From Chakrabartia godavariana (GTDB lineage Bacteria > Pseudomonadota > Alphaproteobacteria > Sphingomonadales > Sphingomonadaceae), in contig RKSN01000001.1 of assembly GCA_005518185.1 (NCBI GenBank), positions 1,054,501 to 1,118,500 on the forward strand: a stretch of DNA of 64,000 bases, in the 5' to 3' direction. The position numbers and the translations under genes are program-made. The notes beneath the pieces are model-generated. The model made no database searches. It was not told the origin of the DNA and saw nothing but the letters and a program-made list of their open reading frames with translations. How positions within the stretch are numbered: position 1 is the stretch's first letter; every line of letters starts with the position of its first letter. This document shows positions 9,268 to 18,292 of the stretch, piece by piece.

Positions 9268-9603
9268 ATGGCAGGCAATTTTACGACGACAACCAACGAC
9301 CCCTATATGCGCGCCGCTCAGGAAGACCGGTGCGCGCCGCGCGTCTCGCTGAAAATGCCGGCGACGCTGCGCCCGTCTGGCGCACCCGGCTTTCAGGTGA
9401 TCGTGACGGACCTGTCGCTGGGTGGCTTCTCCTGCGAGGCGGTGACGGGGATGCGCCAGGGTGCGCTGTGCTGGATCACGCTCCCCGGGCTTTCCGGACT
9501 TCAGGCCGAGGTTGCCTGGAATGACGGCGCTCGCGTGGGCTGTGCCTTCGCGAACCTTCTGAACCAGGCGGTCCTCGACAATCTCGTCGCGCGTTACGGC
9601 TGA
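9268..9603 (+). CDS. PilZ-domain protein (probable cyclic-di-GMP effector)
   Basis: A 111-residue protein that is essentially one PilZ domain. The two c-di-GMP binding motifs are present: RxxxR (RCAPR, about residues 22-26) and DxSxxG (DLSLGG, about residues 46-51). The family binds c-di-GMP and changes motility, adhesion or polysaccharide synthesis through partner proteins. The start at 9268 (MAGNFTTTTND) is preceded by AAGGAAAGGG. Its 3' end overlaps the convergent serine hydrolase gene by 10 bp. The partner is unknown, and the chemotaxis locus is 35 kb away. Confidence 0.87.
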   Translation: MAGNFTTTTNDPYMRAAQEDRCAPRVSLKMPATLRPSGAPGFQVIVTDLSLGGFSCEAVTGMRQGALCWITLPGLSGLQAEVAWNDGARVGCAFANLLNQAVLDNLVARYG

Positions 9604-10784
9604 ACCTCCGCATCGACGGCGGCTTGTGCGGCGCGATAGAAAGCGAGCCGGGCTTCACCGATCGCCTTGTCAGTCGCCTTGGGCCAGTTTCCATTGCTCG
9701 CGATCACCAGCTTGCGCTTGGGATCGATGAAGATCCCCTGCCCGAAAATGCCCTGTGCGGCAAAGCTGCCATCGTCATAAGTCCACCACTGGAAACCATA
9801 ACCGCGGCCCGGTGCGCCGATGTCTGCCTGCTTGGTGGTCGCCTGTGCCAGCCAGCCGTCCGGAAGGACCGGCTTGCCTGAGATGCGTCCGCCATCGAGG
9901 ATGAACATGCCGAAGCGCGCCATGTCCCGCGTTGCCGCCTGGAAACAGCAGCCGCTGATTTCATGGCCGGTCGACCCCAGCAGCCATGTCGCATCCCGTT
10001 CCATGCCGTAGGGCTTCCAGATCTTCTCGCTCAGATACTGGGCCAGCGGCTTCTTGGTCGCGCTCGACACCAGCACGCCGATCAGGTTGGTTTCACCGGT
10101 CTTGTAAACCCATTTGCTGCCGGCGGGCACCTCGCGGGGCAAAGTGCGCATATAGCTGACGGTCGCATCCATTCCCGGCGTCGGCTTATGCTCGTTGAAG
10201 CGAGCAACGTCGGACTTGGGGTCCTCATAGTCTTCGTTCCAGCGGACCCCCGATGTCATGGTCAGCAGTTGGCGGACGGTCACATCCTCATAGGCCGATC
10301 CCTTTAGATCAGGGATATAGGCAGTCACCCTGTCCTCAAGGCTACGGATCGCGCCGTCCTTCACCGCCGCCCCGACCAGCGTTGAGGTCAGCGATTTTGC
10401 GACCGAAAAGCTCGTCCATTTGCCGCTTTTGGTGAAACCGAGGCCATAATATTCGCCGCGCAGTTTGCCATCCTGCACAATGACGAGAGCGGCTGTGCGC
10501 TGGCTTTTCATATAGGCCGGTATGTCGATCTTGATGTCCAGCGGCTTGCCCGGCGGCAGCGGCCTGACCATGCCGCCAGCGGAGACGGTCGAGGCCTTGG
10601 CAAGAATGGGCATGGCATCCAGCGCCCGGAAGGCCGCGTCGCGCTGCGGTTCAGACCAGAAGAGAACATCACGGTTCGTCGGCAAATGGGCAATCAGGTT
10701 TCGGGTATCCTGATCCGCCGACAGCCAAAATCCACCGCCCGCCAACACCAACGCGGCCACGCCGCCCAAGACCCATTTGCGCAT
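9594..10784 (-). CDS. Serine hydrolase of the beta-lactamase/class C family
   Basis: A 396-residue protein with an N-terminal signal or anchor segment (MRKWVLGGVAALVLAGGGFW) and a class C beta-lactamase-like domain. The SxxK catalytic motif is SVAK in SFSVAKSLTST, and a YKT-like lead to the Tyr motif is seen in WVYKTGETN. The family includes esterases, D-amino peptidases and 6-aminohexanoate-dimer hydrolase; which applies here cannot be decided. The ATG at 10784 is used because the upstream in-frame ATG would add 20 residues before the signal peptide. It is the last gene of a minus-strand run from korA, 69 bp after the photolyase gene. Confidence 0.85.
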   Translation of the reverse strand: MRKWVLGGVAALVLAGGGFWLSADQDTRNLIAHLPTNRDVLFWSEPQRDAAFRALDAMPILAKASTVSAGGMVRPLPPGKPLDIKIDIPAYMKSQRTAALVIVQDGKLRGEYYGLGFTKSGKWTSFSVAKSLTSTLVGAAVKDGAIRSLEDRVTAYIPDLKGSAYEDVTVRQLLTMTSGVRWNEDYEDPKSDVARFNEHKPTPGMDATVSYMRTLPREVPAGSKWVYKTGETNLIGVLVSSATKKPLAQYLSEKIWKPYGMERDATWLLGSTGHEISGCCFQAATRDMARFGMFILDGGRISGKPVLPDGWLAQATTKQADIGAPGRGYGFQWWTYDDGSFAAQGIFGQGIFIDPKRKLVIASNGNWPKATDKAIGEARLAFYRAAQAAVDAEVQP

Positions 10785-10853
10785 GCTTCTCCCCCGTGCT
10801 GTTCTGTTGTTCCGTGATGTTACGACAAAGTCGGCGCGCGCCAAGCGAAAGAT

Positions 10854-12236
10854 TCAGCCGTCCACCCGTTCCTTTTCGTCGCGGGTGAAACGCATCGCCT
10901 CTAGGGCCCGGTCCCGCGCCGCGCGGTGCGCGATGATCTTGGCGGGATAGGACCGCGGCCGAACGCCGAACTCGTCCGGATCGTGCACATAGGGATCGCG
11001 CAGACCAGCCAGCTCGGGCACCCACTTGCGAATATAGGCCCCGGCATCGAATTTTTCGGATTGGGACAGCGGCGCCATGATCCGGGAAAAGAGCGGCGCA
11101 TCAACGCCCGTCCCGGCGACCCACTGCCAGTTGGAGCCGTTCGCGGCATAGTCGGCATCGAGCAGCGTGTCCCAGAACCACTGTTCCCCGCGCCGCCAAT
11201 CGATCAGCAGGTGCTTGATGAGGAAGGAGGCCGCAATCATCCGGACCCGGTTGTGCATGAAACCTGTCGCCCAAAGCTCGCGCATCCCCGCATCCACAAT
11301 GGGATAGCCGGTGCGCCCCTTGGTCCAGGCCAGAAAGTCCCGATCCGCATCGGGTCCATCGCGCCAGGGGAAGCGATCATAAGCCGGTTTGCCGTTGCGG
11401 AGCGGATAATCGGGGAACTGGTCGATAAGGTTGGTCGCATAATCGCGCCAGCCTACCTCGCGCAGGAAAGGCTCGGCAGCGGCCCCAGCCTCGCGCGCGG
11501 CGATGTGCCAGACGGTGGCCGGACTGATTTCGCCAAAATGCAAATGAGGTGACAGGCGCGACACGCCCGCGACGGCAGGCAGATTGCGGGCGCTGTCATA
11601 GTCCTTCAGGCGCGGCACGAAGGCCTTGAGCGCAGCGCGCGCGCCCGCCTCCCCCGGCGTCCAGTCACCGAACCCGGTCGACCAGTCTGGCTTTGTCGGA
11701 AGCAGATGCCAATCATTGAGGTCGTCGGACGCAATGCCCGAACGGCATCCGGACAAATCGGGCATGGCCAACGGCTTGGGCGGCGGCATCTGCGCAAGCA
11801 GCGCGCGCCACCACGGAGTGAAGACCTTGTAGCGTGTGCCGCCGCCGGTCAGGATCGCCTCGGGCCGGGCGAGGTGGTTGCCGTCATGAAGGACGAGGTC
11901 AAACTCCGCCGCAACCTCGCTCTCCGCCGCGCGCCACCAGGGTTCGTAATGGCGGATGGCATGAATGCGCGTCGCCCCGGTGTCGGCCGAGAGTCGCGCG
12001 AGTTCCGCCATGCCGGACCCGCGGCGAAGCACCAAGCCGGGCAGCGCCGCCTTCAGCCGCGCCAGCGAATGATGCAGCCACCAGCGCTGGGCACCACCCA
12101 TGCGCCGGTCACCGGGCGTCTCGTCATCAAGGATATAGACGGGGACAAAGGCCCCCTCACCTGCGGCCGCAACAAGGGCGGCCTGATCATGCAGGCGCAA
12201 ATCCTGCCGGAACCAGAGAATGGATGTTGTGCTCAT
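10854..12236 (-). CDS. phrB: Deoxyribodipyrimidine photolyase
   Basis: A 460-residue cryptochrome/photolyase protein, expected to repair UV-induced cyclobutane pyrimidine dimers using blue light. The N-terminal antenna domain begins ILWFRQDLRLHDQ. The C-terminal FAD domain carries GRTGYPIVDAGMREL, MHNRVRM and NGSNWQWVAGTG, with the tryptophans expected for electron transfer to FAD. Length is normal for a CPD class I enzyme. It is 15 bp downstream of the membrane hydrolase gene on the same strand. A cryptochrome role cannot be excluded but the conserved repair residues favour photolyase. Confidence 0.93.
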   Translation of the reverse strand: MSTTSILWFRQDLRLHDQAALVAAAGEGAFVPVYILDDETPGDRRMGGAQRWWLHHSLARLKAALPGLVLRRGSGMAELARLSADTGATRIHAIRHYEPWWRAAESEVAAEFDLVLHDGNHLARPEAILTGGGTRYKVFTPWWRALLAQMPPPKPLAMPDLSGCRSGIASDDLNDWHLLPTKPDWSTGFGDWTPGEAGARAALKAFVPRLKDYDSARNLPAVAGVSRLSPHLHFGEISPATVWHIAAREAGAAAEPFLREVGWRDYATNLIDQFPDYPLRNGKPAYDRFPWRDGPDADRDFLAWTKGRTGYPIVDAGMRELWATGFMHNRVRMIAASFLIKHLLIDWRRGEQWFWDTLLDADYAANGSNWQWVAGTGVDAPLFSRIMAPLSQSEKFDAGAYIRKWVPELAGLRDPYVHDPDEFGVRPRSYPAKIIAHRAARDRALEAMRFTRDEKERVDG

Positions 12237-12251
12237 CCGACCTCCCTTAGG

Positions 12252-13178
12252 TCAGTCGATCCGGACGTTGAACCTGTCCCTTGTGACCGGGTTGTCAAAG
12301 CGCTGGTCGCCGATGGTCAGCGCGCGGCCATTCCGGACAGCGAAGGGCATGCGCGCCCAGAAGAGGAAGGCGCGGACATCGGCCCGCGCGGACGCGGCGG
12401 GACCAATACGGCGATCGACCATGCCGATAGGCTGGGAGACCCCGTCGAGTGTAAGGCCGCGCAACAGATCATAACGGCCCCGGCCAAACCGTTCCCGATC
12501 TCGCCAGAGAACCTCGCGCTGCCAGAAGAGGACCGGCACCGGGCTCGCCACGACAAGCGTCGGCGCTCTGCCTTGTGCGGCCAACGTCTGCGCAGCCTGC
12601 CGCTCAATGTGCATCGTGAGCCCCACGTTGAACGCCACATAGGCCAAGGTCGCCACAATCGCCGCGCGAGCCGGACGCGTCCAATCGGCGCGGCGCGCCT
12701 TTTCCCGTTTGCGCGACAGCCAGACCGCCAGCCCGAGACCGATCCACATCCACAGATCGATGATGAAGATGCTGTCCCCATAGAACCAGCGGCTCGAAAA
12801 CGGCTCCAGCAGGCGGATGCCGTAATTGTTGAGCCAGTCAAAGGCCGGGTGGCTGAGCGTTCCGATCAAGGCGAGGAGGAAGAGTGCCATCGGCCTGACT
12901 TGGAGACGGTCGCCGGGGCGGGTCCCGCGCTTGGCCTGCCATCGGTCCCACGCGACCATGATCCCCGTCAGAAGTGCGGGCAGCACCAGCCACGCAATGG
13001 GGCCGTGCGTCAGACCCCGGCGCATGGCGAGCGACTCGATCCCGTAGATCGTGCAGCCCGCGTCGATATCAGGAATGTTGGCCGCGATGATGAGCGTCGG
13101 CAGACCGAGGCCCGACAGGCGCTTGAGCCCCGCTTGACCCAGGACCGCGCCGACGAGGGAATGGGTCAGATTGTCCAT
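12252..13178 (-). CDS. Membrane-bound metal-dependent hydrolase (YdjM/DUF457 family)
   Basis: A 308-residue integral membrane protein of the YdjM-like family. It begins MDNLTHSLVGAVLG, with the conserved THS, followed by AANIPDIDA (the PD.D metal-binding motif) and RRGLTHGPIAW with a second His. At least four hydrophobic segments follow. Members are thought to be membrane metal-dependent hydrolases related to phospholipase C-like folds; their substrates are unknown. It sits between korB (23 bp upstream) and the photolyase gene (15 bp downstream), so it is probably co-transcribed with them. Confidence 0.82.
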   Translation of the reverse strand: MDNLTHSLVGAVLGQAGLKRLSGLGLPTLIIAANIPDIDAGCTIYGIESLAMRRGLTHGPIAWLVLPALLTGIMVAWDRWQAKRGTRPGDRLQVRPMALFLLALIGTLSHPAFDWLNNYGIRLLEPFSSRWFYGDSIFIIDLWMWIGLGLAVWLSRKREKARRADWTRPARAAIVATLAYVAFNVGLTMHIERQAAQTLAAQGRAPTLVVASPVPVLFWQREVLWRDRERFGRGRYDLLRGLTLDGVSQPIGMVDRRIGPAASARADVRAFLFWARMPFAVRNGRALTIGDQRFDNPVTRDRFNVRID

Positions 13179-13201
13179 TGCCCCCGTCGTCCCGTGTCGA
13201 C

Positions 13202-14215
13202 TTAGGCGTCGACCGTCCAGGTCTGACCGGTCGAGATCAGCTTTTGCAGGTCCGGCGTCTTGCCGGCGGCAACGGCCTCATTCTGCGCAATGACGGCAGA
13301 ATCGAAAGTCGGGCGCGGGTCATCGTAAAGAACGCCAAGTGCCATCGGGAACGCACCGAACGGCATTTCGACGAGCATGTGCGCAACCGCGCGGTTGGTC
13401 ACGTCATGGACAATGACGCCTGCGGCTTCCCAATTGCCATCGACCACGTCGACGACCTGCAGGCTCAGCGACTTCATGTCCATCGTAATGCCCTTGGTGC
13501 CGCCTGCGAACAACATCGGCTTTCCGTTTTCGAGCCAGAGCTGGTGGTTCTGGTTCGCCTTTTCGGTGAAGCCGCCAAACACGTCGGCATTGTAGACGAT
13601 GCAGTTCTGGAAGATCTCGACGAAGGACGCGCCCTTATGGGCGTGGGCCGCCTTCAGGACATCGACGGTCTGCTTGGCGACGTCATAGGTGCGCGCGACA
13701 AAGCGGGCCCCTGCCCCCAGCGCGAAGGCGCAGGGCGTTGCGGGACGATCGACCGAACCGAACGGCGTCGAGGGCGAACGCGTTCCTTCCCGACTGGTCG
13801 GCGAATATTGGCCCTTGGTCAGACCGTAAATCTCATTGTTGAACAAGAGGAACTGACAATCGAGATTGCGGCGCAGCAGGTGCATCGTGTGGTTGCCACC
13901 GATGGAGAGCGCATCGCCATCGCCGCTGATCACCCAGACGTCGAGGTCCGGATTGGCGAGCTTCACGCCCGTCGCCACCGCCGGTGCACGCCCGTGGATC
14001 GTGTGGAAGCCGTAGGTTTCCATATAATAGGGAAAGCGCGAGGAGCAGCCGATACCCGACACGAACACCGTGTTCTCCGGCGTTCCGCCAATATCCGGCA
14101 TTGTGCGCTGCACGGCCTTCAGGATCGCATAGTCACCGCAACCGGGGCACCAGCGGACCTCTTGGTCGGTTTCCCAGTCCTTGGGCGTGGTCTTGATCGG
14201 GGTCATGTCGTTCAT
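13202..14215 (-). CDS. korB: 2-oxoacid:ferredoxin oxidoreductase subunit beta (probably 2-oxoglutarate)
   Basis: A 337-residue thiamine-diphosphate subunit. WCPGCGDYAILKA near residue 22 carries the conserved CxxC-type region, and VISGDGDALSIGGNH is the ThDP/Mg binding motif. It works with the alpha/gamma subunit to oxidise a 2-oxoacid to acyl-CoA, passing electrons to ferredoxin. This two-subunit architecture in aerobic actinobacteria and alphaproteobacteria is usually the oxygen-tolerant 2-oxoglutarate form (KorAB). Its start overlaps the korA stop by 4 bp. No ferredoxin gene is adjacent. Confidence 0.9.
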   Translation of the reverse strand: MNDMTPIKTTPKDWETDQEVRWCPGCGDYAILKAVQRTMPDIGGTPENTVFVSGIGCSSRFPYYMETYGFHTIHGRAPAVATGVKLANPDLDVWVISGDGDALSIGGNHTMHLLRRNLDCQFLLFNNEIYGLTKGQYSPTSREGTRSPSTPFGSVDRPATPCAFALGAGARFVARTYDVAKQTVDVLKAAHAHKGASFVEIFQNCIVYNADVFGGFTEKANQNHQLWLENGKPMLFAGGTKGITMDMKSLSLQVVDVVDGNWEAAGVIVHDVTNRAVAHMLVEMPFGAFPMALGVLYDDPRPTFDSAVIAQNEAVAAGKTPDLQKLISTGQTWTVDA

Positions 14216-16095
14216 GCGAGTGCTCCCTCAATGGCAGCTTCAATTTCGGCGATGCGGAACGGCTGTCCCGACACCTTGTTCAGCGGCTTGGCGTCGACCA
14301 GATACTGGTCGCGCAGCACAGTCTTCAACTGGCCAGTGTTCATTTCGGGCACGATCACCTGGTCAAAGCTGTGCAGCAGTTCACCGAGGTTGTTCGGCAT
14401 CGGCCAGATGTGGCGGATGTGGATATGGCTGACATCCAGGCCCTTGGCGCGGGCACGGCGGACGGCCTGATGCACGGCACCATAGGTCGACCCCCAGCCC
14501 ACCATGGCGAGCTTGCCACCCGCGGCCCCAAGACAGACGTCCTGATCCGGAATGTGGTTCGCAATGCCATCGACCTTGTTCTTGCGCAGGTCGGTCATCG
14601 CCTGATGGTTTTCAGGCGAATAGTTGATGTGGCCGGTATCGACCTGCTTTTCGATGCCGCCGATGCGGTGACGCAGGCCGGGCGTGCCGGGCTTCACCCA
14701 CGGACGCGCGAGCTTGTTGTCTCGGCCATAAGGCTTGAACCCGCCTTCGGGCACATGATCAAGGAAGGTCACCGGGAACGGCTGATAGCTGCTCATGTCC
14801 GGCACCTTCCACGGCTCAGCCGCGTTGGCGATATAGCCGTCGGTCAGGAGGATGACCGGCGTCATGAACTGCGTGGCAATCCGGACCGCCTCAATCGCGC
14901 AATCGAACACGTCGCTGGGCGAGCGCGCAGCAATGACCGGAAGCGGCGTATCCCCGTTGCGGCCATAGACCGCCTGATAGAGGTCGGACTGCTCAGTCTT
15001 GGTCGGCAGACCGGTGGACGGGCCACCGCGCTGTGAGTTGACGATGACGAGCGGAAGCTCGGTCATGACCGCAAGGCCAATGGCTTCGGTCTTGAGCGCG
15101 ATGCCCGGACCGGACGAGGACGTGACGCCAAGCTGACCCGCATAAGATGCGCCAATGGCCGAGGCGATTGCCGCAATCTCGTCTTCCGCCTGGAAGGTGG
15201 TGACGCCATATTCCTTCAGGCGCGACAGGGCATGCAGGATCGAGGATGCCGGCGTGATCGGGTAACCGCCGAAGAACATCGGAACGCCCGCCAGCTGGCA
15301 ACCCGCGACCAGACCATAAGCCACTGCGTCCGCACCGGTGATCGTGCGATACAGACCCGGCTCAACCGGTGCTGCGTTCACATGACGCTGCGGAATGGCG
15401 ACGGTGCCCGGCTGACCGATTTCGGCGGTTTCGCCATAGGCATGGCCCGCGTTGAGCGCGGCGATGTTCGCATTGGCCAGGACCGGGTTCTTGGCGAACT
15501 TCTCATTCAGCCAATCGATGATCGGCTGCCGGTCGCGGTCGAACATCCACAGTGCCAGGCCGAGCGTCCACATGTTCTTGCAGCGCAGCGCTTCCTTGTT
15601 GCCAAGGCCGAACGGCTTCACGGCGTCCATCGTCAGCTGCGAGATGTTGAACTGGATCAGCTGCCACTTGCCAAGGCTGTCATCCTCAAGCGGGTTGGCG
15701 TCATATTCGGCCTTCGCCAGATTGCGCGCGGTGAATTCCCCGCTGTCGGCAATGATGAGGCCGCCGGGCTTCAGATCCTTGACGTTGGTCTTGAGCGCCG
15801 CCGGGTTCATCGCGATGAGCACGTCCGGCGCATCGCCTGCCGTTTCAATTTCGGTGGACCCGAAGTTGATCTGGAATGCGGACACACCGAACAAGGTGCC
15901 CAAAGGCGCGCGAATTTCGGCCGGAAAGTCCGGGAATGTGGCGAAGTCATTTCCCGCCAGCGCGGAGGACAAGGTAAACTGCCCCCCGGTCAGCTGCATC
16001 CCATCCCCGGAGTCCCCCGCAAAGCGGACAACAACGGCTTCGGATGTTTCAAGGGCGGTGGTATCAGTTGCGTCAATGCGCGCGGCGGTAGCCAT
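14212..16095 (-). CDS. korA: 2-oxoacid:ferredoxin oxidoreductase, fused gamma-alpha subunit
   Basis: A 627-residue protein in which the gamma domain comes first (VRFAGDSGDGMQLTGGQF, about residues 22-40) and the pyrimidine-binding alpha domain follows (GCQLAGVPMFFGGYPITPASS onward, after residue 255), with SSGPGIALKTEAIG and SQRGGPSTGLPTKTEQ. The N-terminal fusion order and length match KorA of two-subunit oxidoreductases. It is the first gene of a minus-strand run korA-korB-hydrolase-phrB-serine hydrolase. A 160-bp gap to the divergent esterase gene should contain its promoter. The complex can bypass or supplement the NAD-linked 2-oxoglutarate dehydrogenase. Confidence 0.92.
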   Translation of the reverse strand: MATAARIDATDTTALETSEAVVVRFAGDSGDGMQLTGGQFTLSSALAGNDFATFPDFPAEIRAPLGTLFGVSAFQINFGSTEIETAGDAPDVLIAMNPAALKTNVKDLKPGGLIIADSGEFTARNLAKAEYDANPLEDDSLGKWQLIQFNISQLTMDAVKPFGLGNKEALRCKNMWTLGLALWMFDRDRQPIIDWLNEKFAKNPVLANANIAALNAGHAYGETAEIGQPGTVAIPQRHVNAAPVEPGLYRTITGADAVAYGLVAGCQLAGVPMFFGGYPITPASSILHALSRLKEYGVTTFQAEDEIAAIASAIGASYAGQLGVTSSSGPGIALKTEAIGLAVMTELPLVIVNSQRGGPSTGLPTKTEQSDLYQAVYGRNGDTPLPVIAARSPSDVFDCAIEAVRIATQFMTPVILLTDGYIANAAEPWKVPDMSSYQPFPVTFLDHVPEGGFKPYGRDNKLARPWVKPGTPGLRHRIGGIEKQVDTGHINYSPENHQAMTDLRKNKVDGIANHIPDQDVCLGAAGGKLAMVGWGSTYGAVHQAVRRARAKGLDVSHIHIRHIWPMPNNLGELLHSFDQVIVPEMNTGQLKTVLRDQYLVDAKPLNKVSGQPFRIAEIEAAIEGALA

Positions 16096-16255
16096 TCAAT
16101 CGGGTCCTGCGTGTTTCTGTTTGTCGGCCTCTATGCAGCTATTCGCCGGAAACCAAAATAGGAAAACTGTCAGATTGGGGAGATGTGCTTTGCCGGTGGA
16201 CGGGCGCGGGATCGACCGATAAGCAACGGTGAAAATAGAAGTAAGTGGAGAGACC

Positions 16256-17185
16256 ATGTCAGAGCCTTTCGTTCGGCCCGATTCTGCCGCCTTCCTGCAG
16301 TTTCTGAACAGTCAGACCGGCCCCAAAATGCACGAGATTCCGGTGGCGGACGCGCGCAACATGATGCTGGCGATGCGGCATGTGGCCGACGCTGAGGTCG
16401 GCGACCTCGCCATCACGCGCAATCTCGACATCCCCGGCCCGGCAGGTACGATCCCGGCGCGCCTCTATGATGCACGCGCAGACAGGACGCCCGGCCCTGT
16501 TATGGTCTTCTACCATGGTGGCGGCTTCGTCATCGGCGACATCGACTCGCATGAACCCTATTGCGCCGAAGCAGCCCGCCAGCTCGACATGCCGGTCATC
16601 TCGATCGACTATCGCCTTGCGCCGGAGAACCCCTTCCCTGCCGCACCCGAAGACTGCGAGGCCGCCACGCGCTGGATTGCGGACAATATTCCGTGCACCG
16701 GCCTGATCCTTTCCGGAGACAGCGCGGGCGGCAATCTGACGGTCGTCACGGCCATGGCGCTGCGCGATGCGCCGGCGTCCAAGCCCGTCATTGCACAATA
16801 TGCCATCTACCCCGCCGTCGCCGAGCACGAGCCGTGGCCGAGCTATGAAGCGTTCAAGCAGGGGTATCTGCTGACCGAAGATTCGATGAATTTCTTCATG
16901 TCGTCTTATGCGGGCGACGGCAGCTGGCGCGTCGCCCCGCTTCACCGTGATCTGGCGGGAATGCCGCCCGCCGTCGTCATCACGGCCGGGCTTGACCCGC
17001 TGCGCGATCAGGGCCGGGCCTATGCCGCCCGTCTGATCGAGGCGGGTGTCCGCACGACCTATCTGGAGGCGGCGGGCAATATCCACGGCTTCATCTGCCT
17101 TCGCAAAGGCATCCCGTCCTCGCATCAGGACATCACGAACGGCCTCAATGCATTGAAGGAACTGCTCGGAGAACTGGCCGCGTGA
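16256..17185 (+). CDS. Alpha/beta hydrolase of the hormone-sensitive lipase/esterase family
   Basis: A 309-residue esterase of the HSL (family IV) type. The oxyanion motif HGGGFVIGD is at about residue 86 and the nucleophile elbow is GDSAGGN. The expected acidic residue lies in AGLDPLRDQG and the His in GNIHGF. The ATG at 16256 (MSEPFVRPD) is preceded by GGAGAG at a good distance; an upstream ATG at 16229 is less likely. It overlaps rppH by 4 bp. The substrate is unknown; such enzymes hydrolyse short-chain acyl esters. Confidence 0.88.
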   Translation: MSEPFVRPDSAAFLQFLNSQTGPKMHEIPVADARNMMLAMRHVADAEVGDLAITRNLDIPGPAGTIPARLYDARADRTPGPVMVFYHGGGFVIGDIDSHEPYCAEAARQLDMPVISIDYRLAPENPFPAAPEDCEAATRWIADNIPCTGLILSGDSAGGNLTVVTAMALRDAPASKPVIAQYAIYPAVAEHEPWPSYEAFKQGYLLTEDSMNFFMSSYAGDGSWRVAPLHRDLAGMPPAVVITAGLDPLRDQGRAYAARLIEAGVRTTYLEAAGNIHGFICLRKGIPSSHQDITNGLNALKELLGELAA

Positions 17186-17661
17186 GCGATCCTTATGCCA
17201 ATCTGCCCTATCGCCCCTGCGCGGGCATCATGCTGCGCAATGCCGACGGGCTGATCTTCGTCGGACAGCGGCTCGATAACATGGTCGAAGCCTGGCAGAT
17301 GCCGCAGGGCGGCATTGACGAGGGCGAAGACCCGCTGACAGCAGCGCTGCGGGAGCTGGGCGAGGAAGCAGGCATCCAGCCGCATCTTGTCGAACTGGTG
17401 GCCACATCGGCCGACCAGCATCTTTATGACCTGCCCGATGAGCTGATGGGCAGGATCTGGGGCGGAAAATATCGGGGGCAAAGCCAGCACTGGTTTCTGT
17501 TCAATTTCCTCGGGCAGGACAGCGATGTCGACATTGAAACCGCGCATCAGGAATTCCGGGCCTGGCGTTGGGCCCATCCACATGAATTGATCGACCTGAT
17601 CGTCCCCTTCAAGCGGGAGTTGTACGCCAATGTCCTCAGAGAATTCGCAGACCACCTATGA
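17182..17661 (+). CDS. rppH: RNA pyrophosphohydrolase
   Basis: A 159-residue Nudix protein with the complete Nudix box running from GGIDEGEDP to REL-x-EEAGI. The surrounding residues (YRPCAGIMLRN, WQMPQGGIDEGE, YDLP and WFLF) match RppH, which removes pyrophosphate from 5'-triphosphate mRNA ends to start decay. The GTG start overlaps the esterase stop. Its 3' end overlaps the next gene by 32 bp in another frame, more than the usual 4 bp. Ap4A hydrolase activity is a possible alternative within this family. Confidence 0.93.
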   Translation: MSDPYANLPYRPCAGIMLRNADGLIFVGQRLDNMVEAWQMPQGGIDEGEDPLTAALRELGEEAGIQPHLVELVATSADQHLYDLPDELMGRIWGGKYRGQSQHWFLFNFLGQDSDVDIETAHQEFRAWRWAHPHELIDLIVPFKRELYANVLREFADHL

Positions 17662-18289
17662 TCCCAAGCCCGCCGGATGGTGGGACCGCGTCATGGTGCC
17701 GAAGCTCATCGGCTGCTGCTGCGCCCAGCCGCAGATCATGAAGGCCCGCAGCCGTATCGTCCCGCAGGCCGATGGCGACGTTCTGGAACTCGGCTGCGGC
17801 GGCGGGATCAACATGGAGTTCTATGATCCCGCGCGGATCAAGAGCTTTGCGGGCCTGGATCCCTCCCCGGCCTTGCTCGACCGCTCGCGGGAAGCGGCGC
17901 AGGCCAGGGGCATGGTGGCCGACATTCGCGCGGGGGTTGGTGAAGCGATGCCGTTTGCGGATGCGAGCTTCGACACCGTGCTCGTCACCTTCACTCTGTG
18001 TTCGGTGCATGACCAGCAGCAGGTCCTGTCCGAAATGCGGCGGGTGCTGCGCCCCGGCGGAAAGGCGCTGTTCCTTGAACATGGGGCCGCGCCTGATGCG
18101 GGTGCGGCCAAGTGGCAGCGCCGGATCGAACCCGTGTGGAAGCGCCTCAGCGGCAACTGCCACCTGACGCGACCGATCACGGGCGCCTATCAGAAGGCCG
18201 GGTTCAACATCGCCCATTCGGAGAAGGGCTATATGCCCAAGACACCCAAGCCGTTCGCCTGGGTCGAATGGGGTGAAGCGCGCCTCTGA
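17630..18289 (+). CDS. Class I SAM-dependent methyltransferase
   Basis: A 219-residue methyltransferase. The SAM-binding motif I ELGCGGGIN is near residue 51, followed by an acidic strand (GLDPS) and the VLRPGGKALFLEHG post-motif of UbiE/Coq5-like type 11 enzymes. The motif CCCAQPQIMKAR in the N-terminus is unusual, with three consecutive cysteines. The substrate is not evident. The start ATG at 17630 lies inside rppH, with GGAG 11 bases upstream; a later in-frame ATG at 17693 would avoid the overlap but would drop the conserved-looking GWWDRV lead-in. Confidence 0.83.
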   Translation: MSSENSQTTYDPKPAGWWDRVMVPKLIGCCCAQPQIMKARSRIVPQADGDVLELGCGGGINMEFYDPARIKSFAGLDPSPALLDRSREAAQARGMVADIRAGVGEAMPFADASFDTVLVTFTLCSVHDQQQVLSEMRRVLRPGGKALFLEHGAAPDAGAAKWQRRIEPVWKRLSGNCHLTRPITGAYQKAGFNIAHSEKGYMPKTPKPFAWVEWGEARL

Positions 18290-18292
18290 GCC

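Noticed and set aside
11706-13205. 499-codon plus-strand frame opposite photolyase and the membrane hydrolase
   Set aside because: It covers parts of two well-supported minus-strand genes and shows no family signature. The same applies to frames at 31239-32852 and 34227-35867 antisense to ntrY/ntrX and ntrC.
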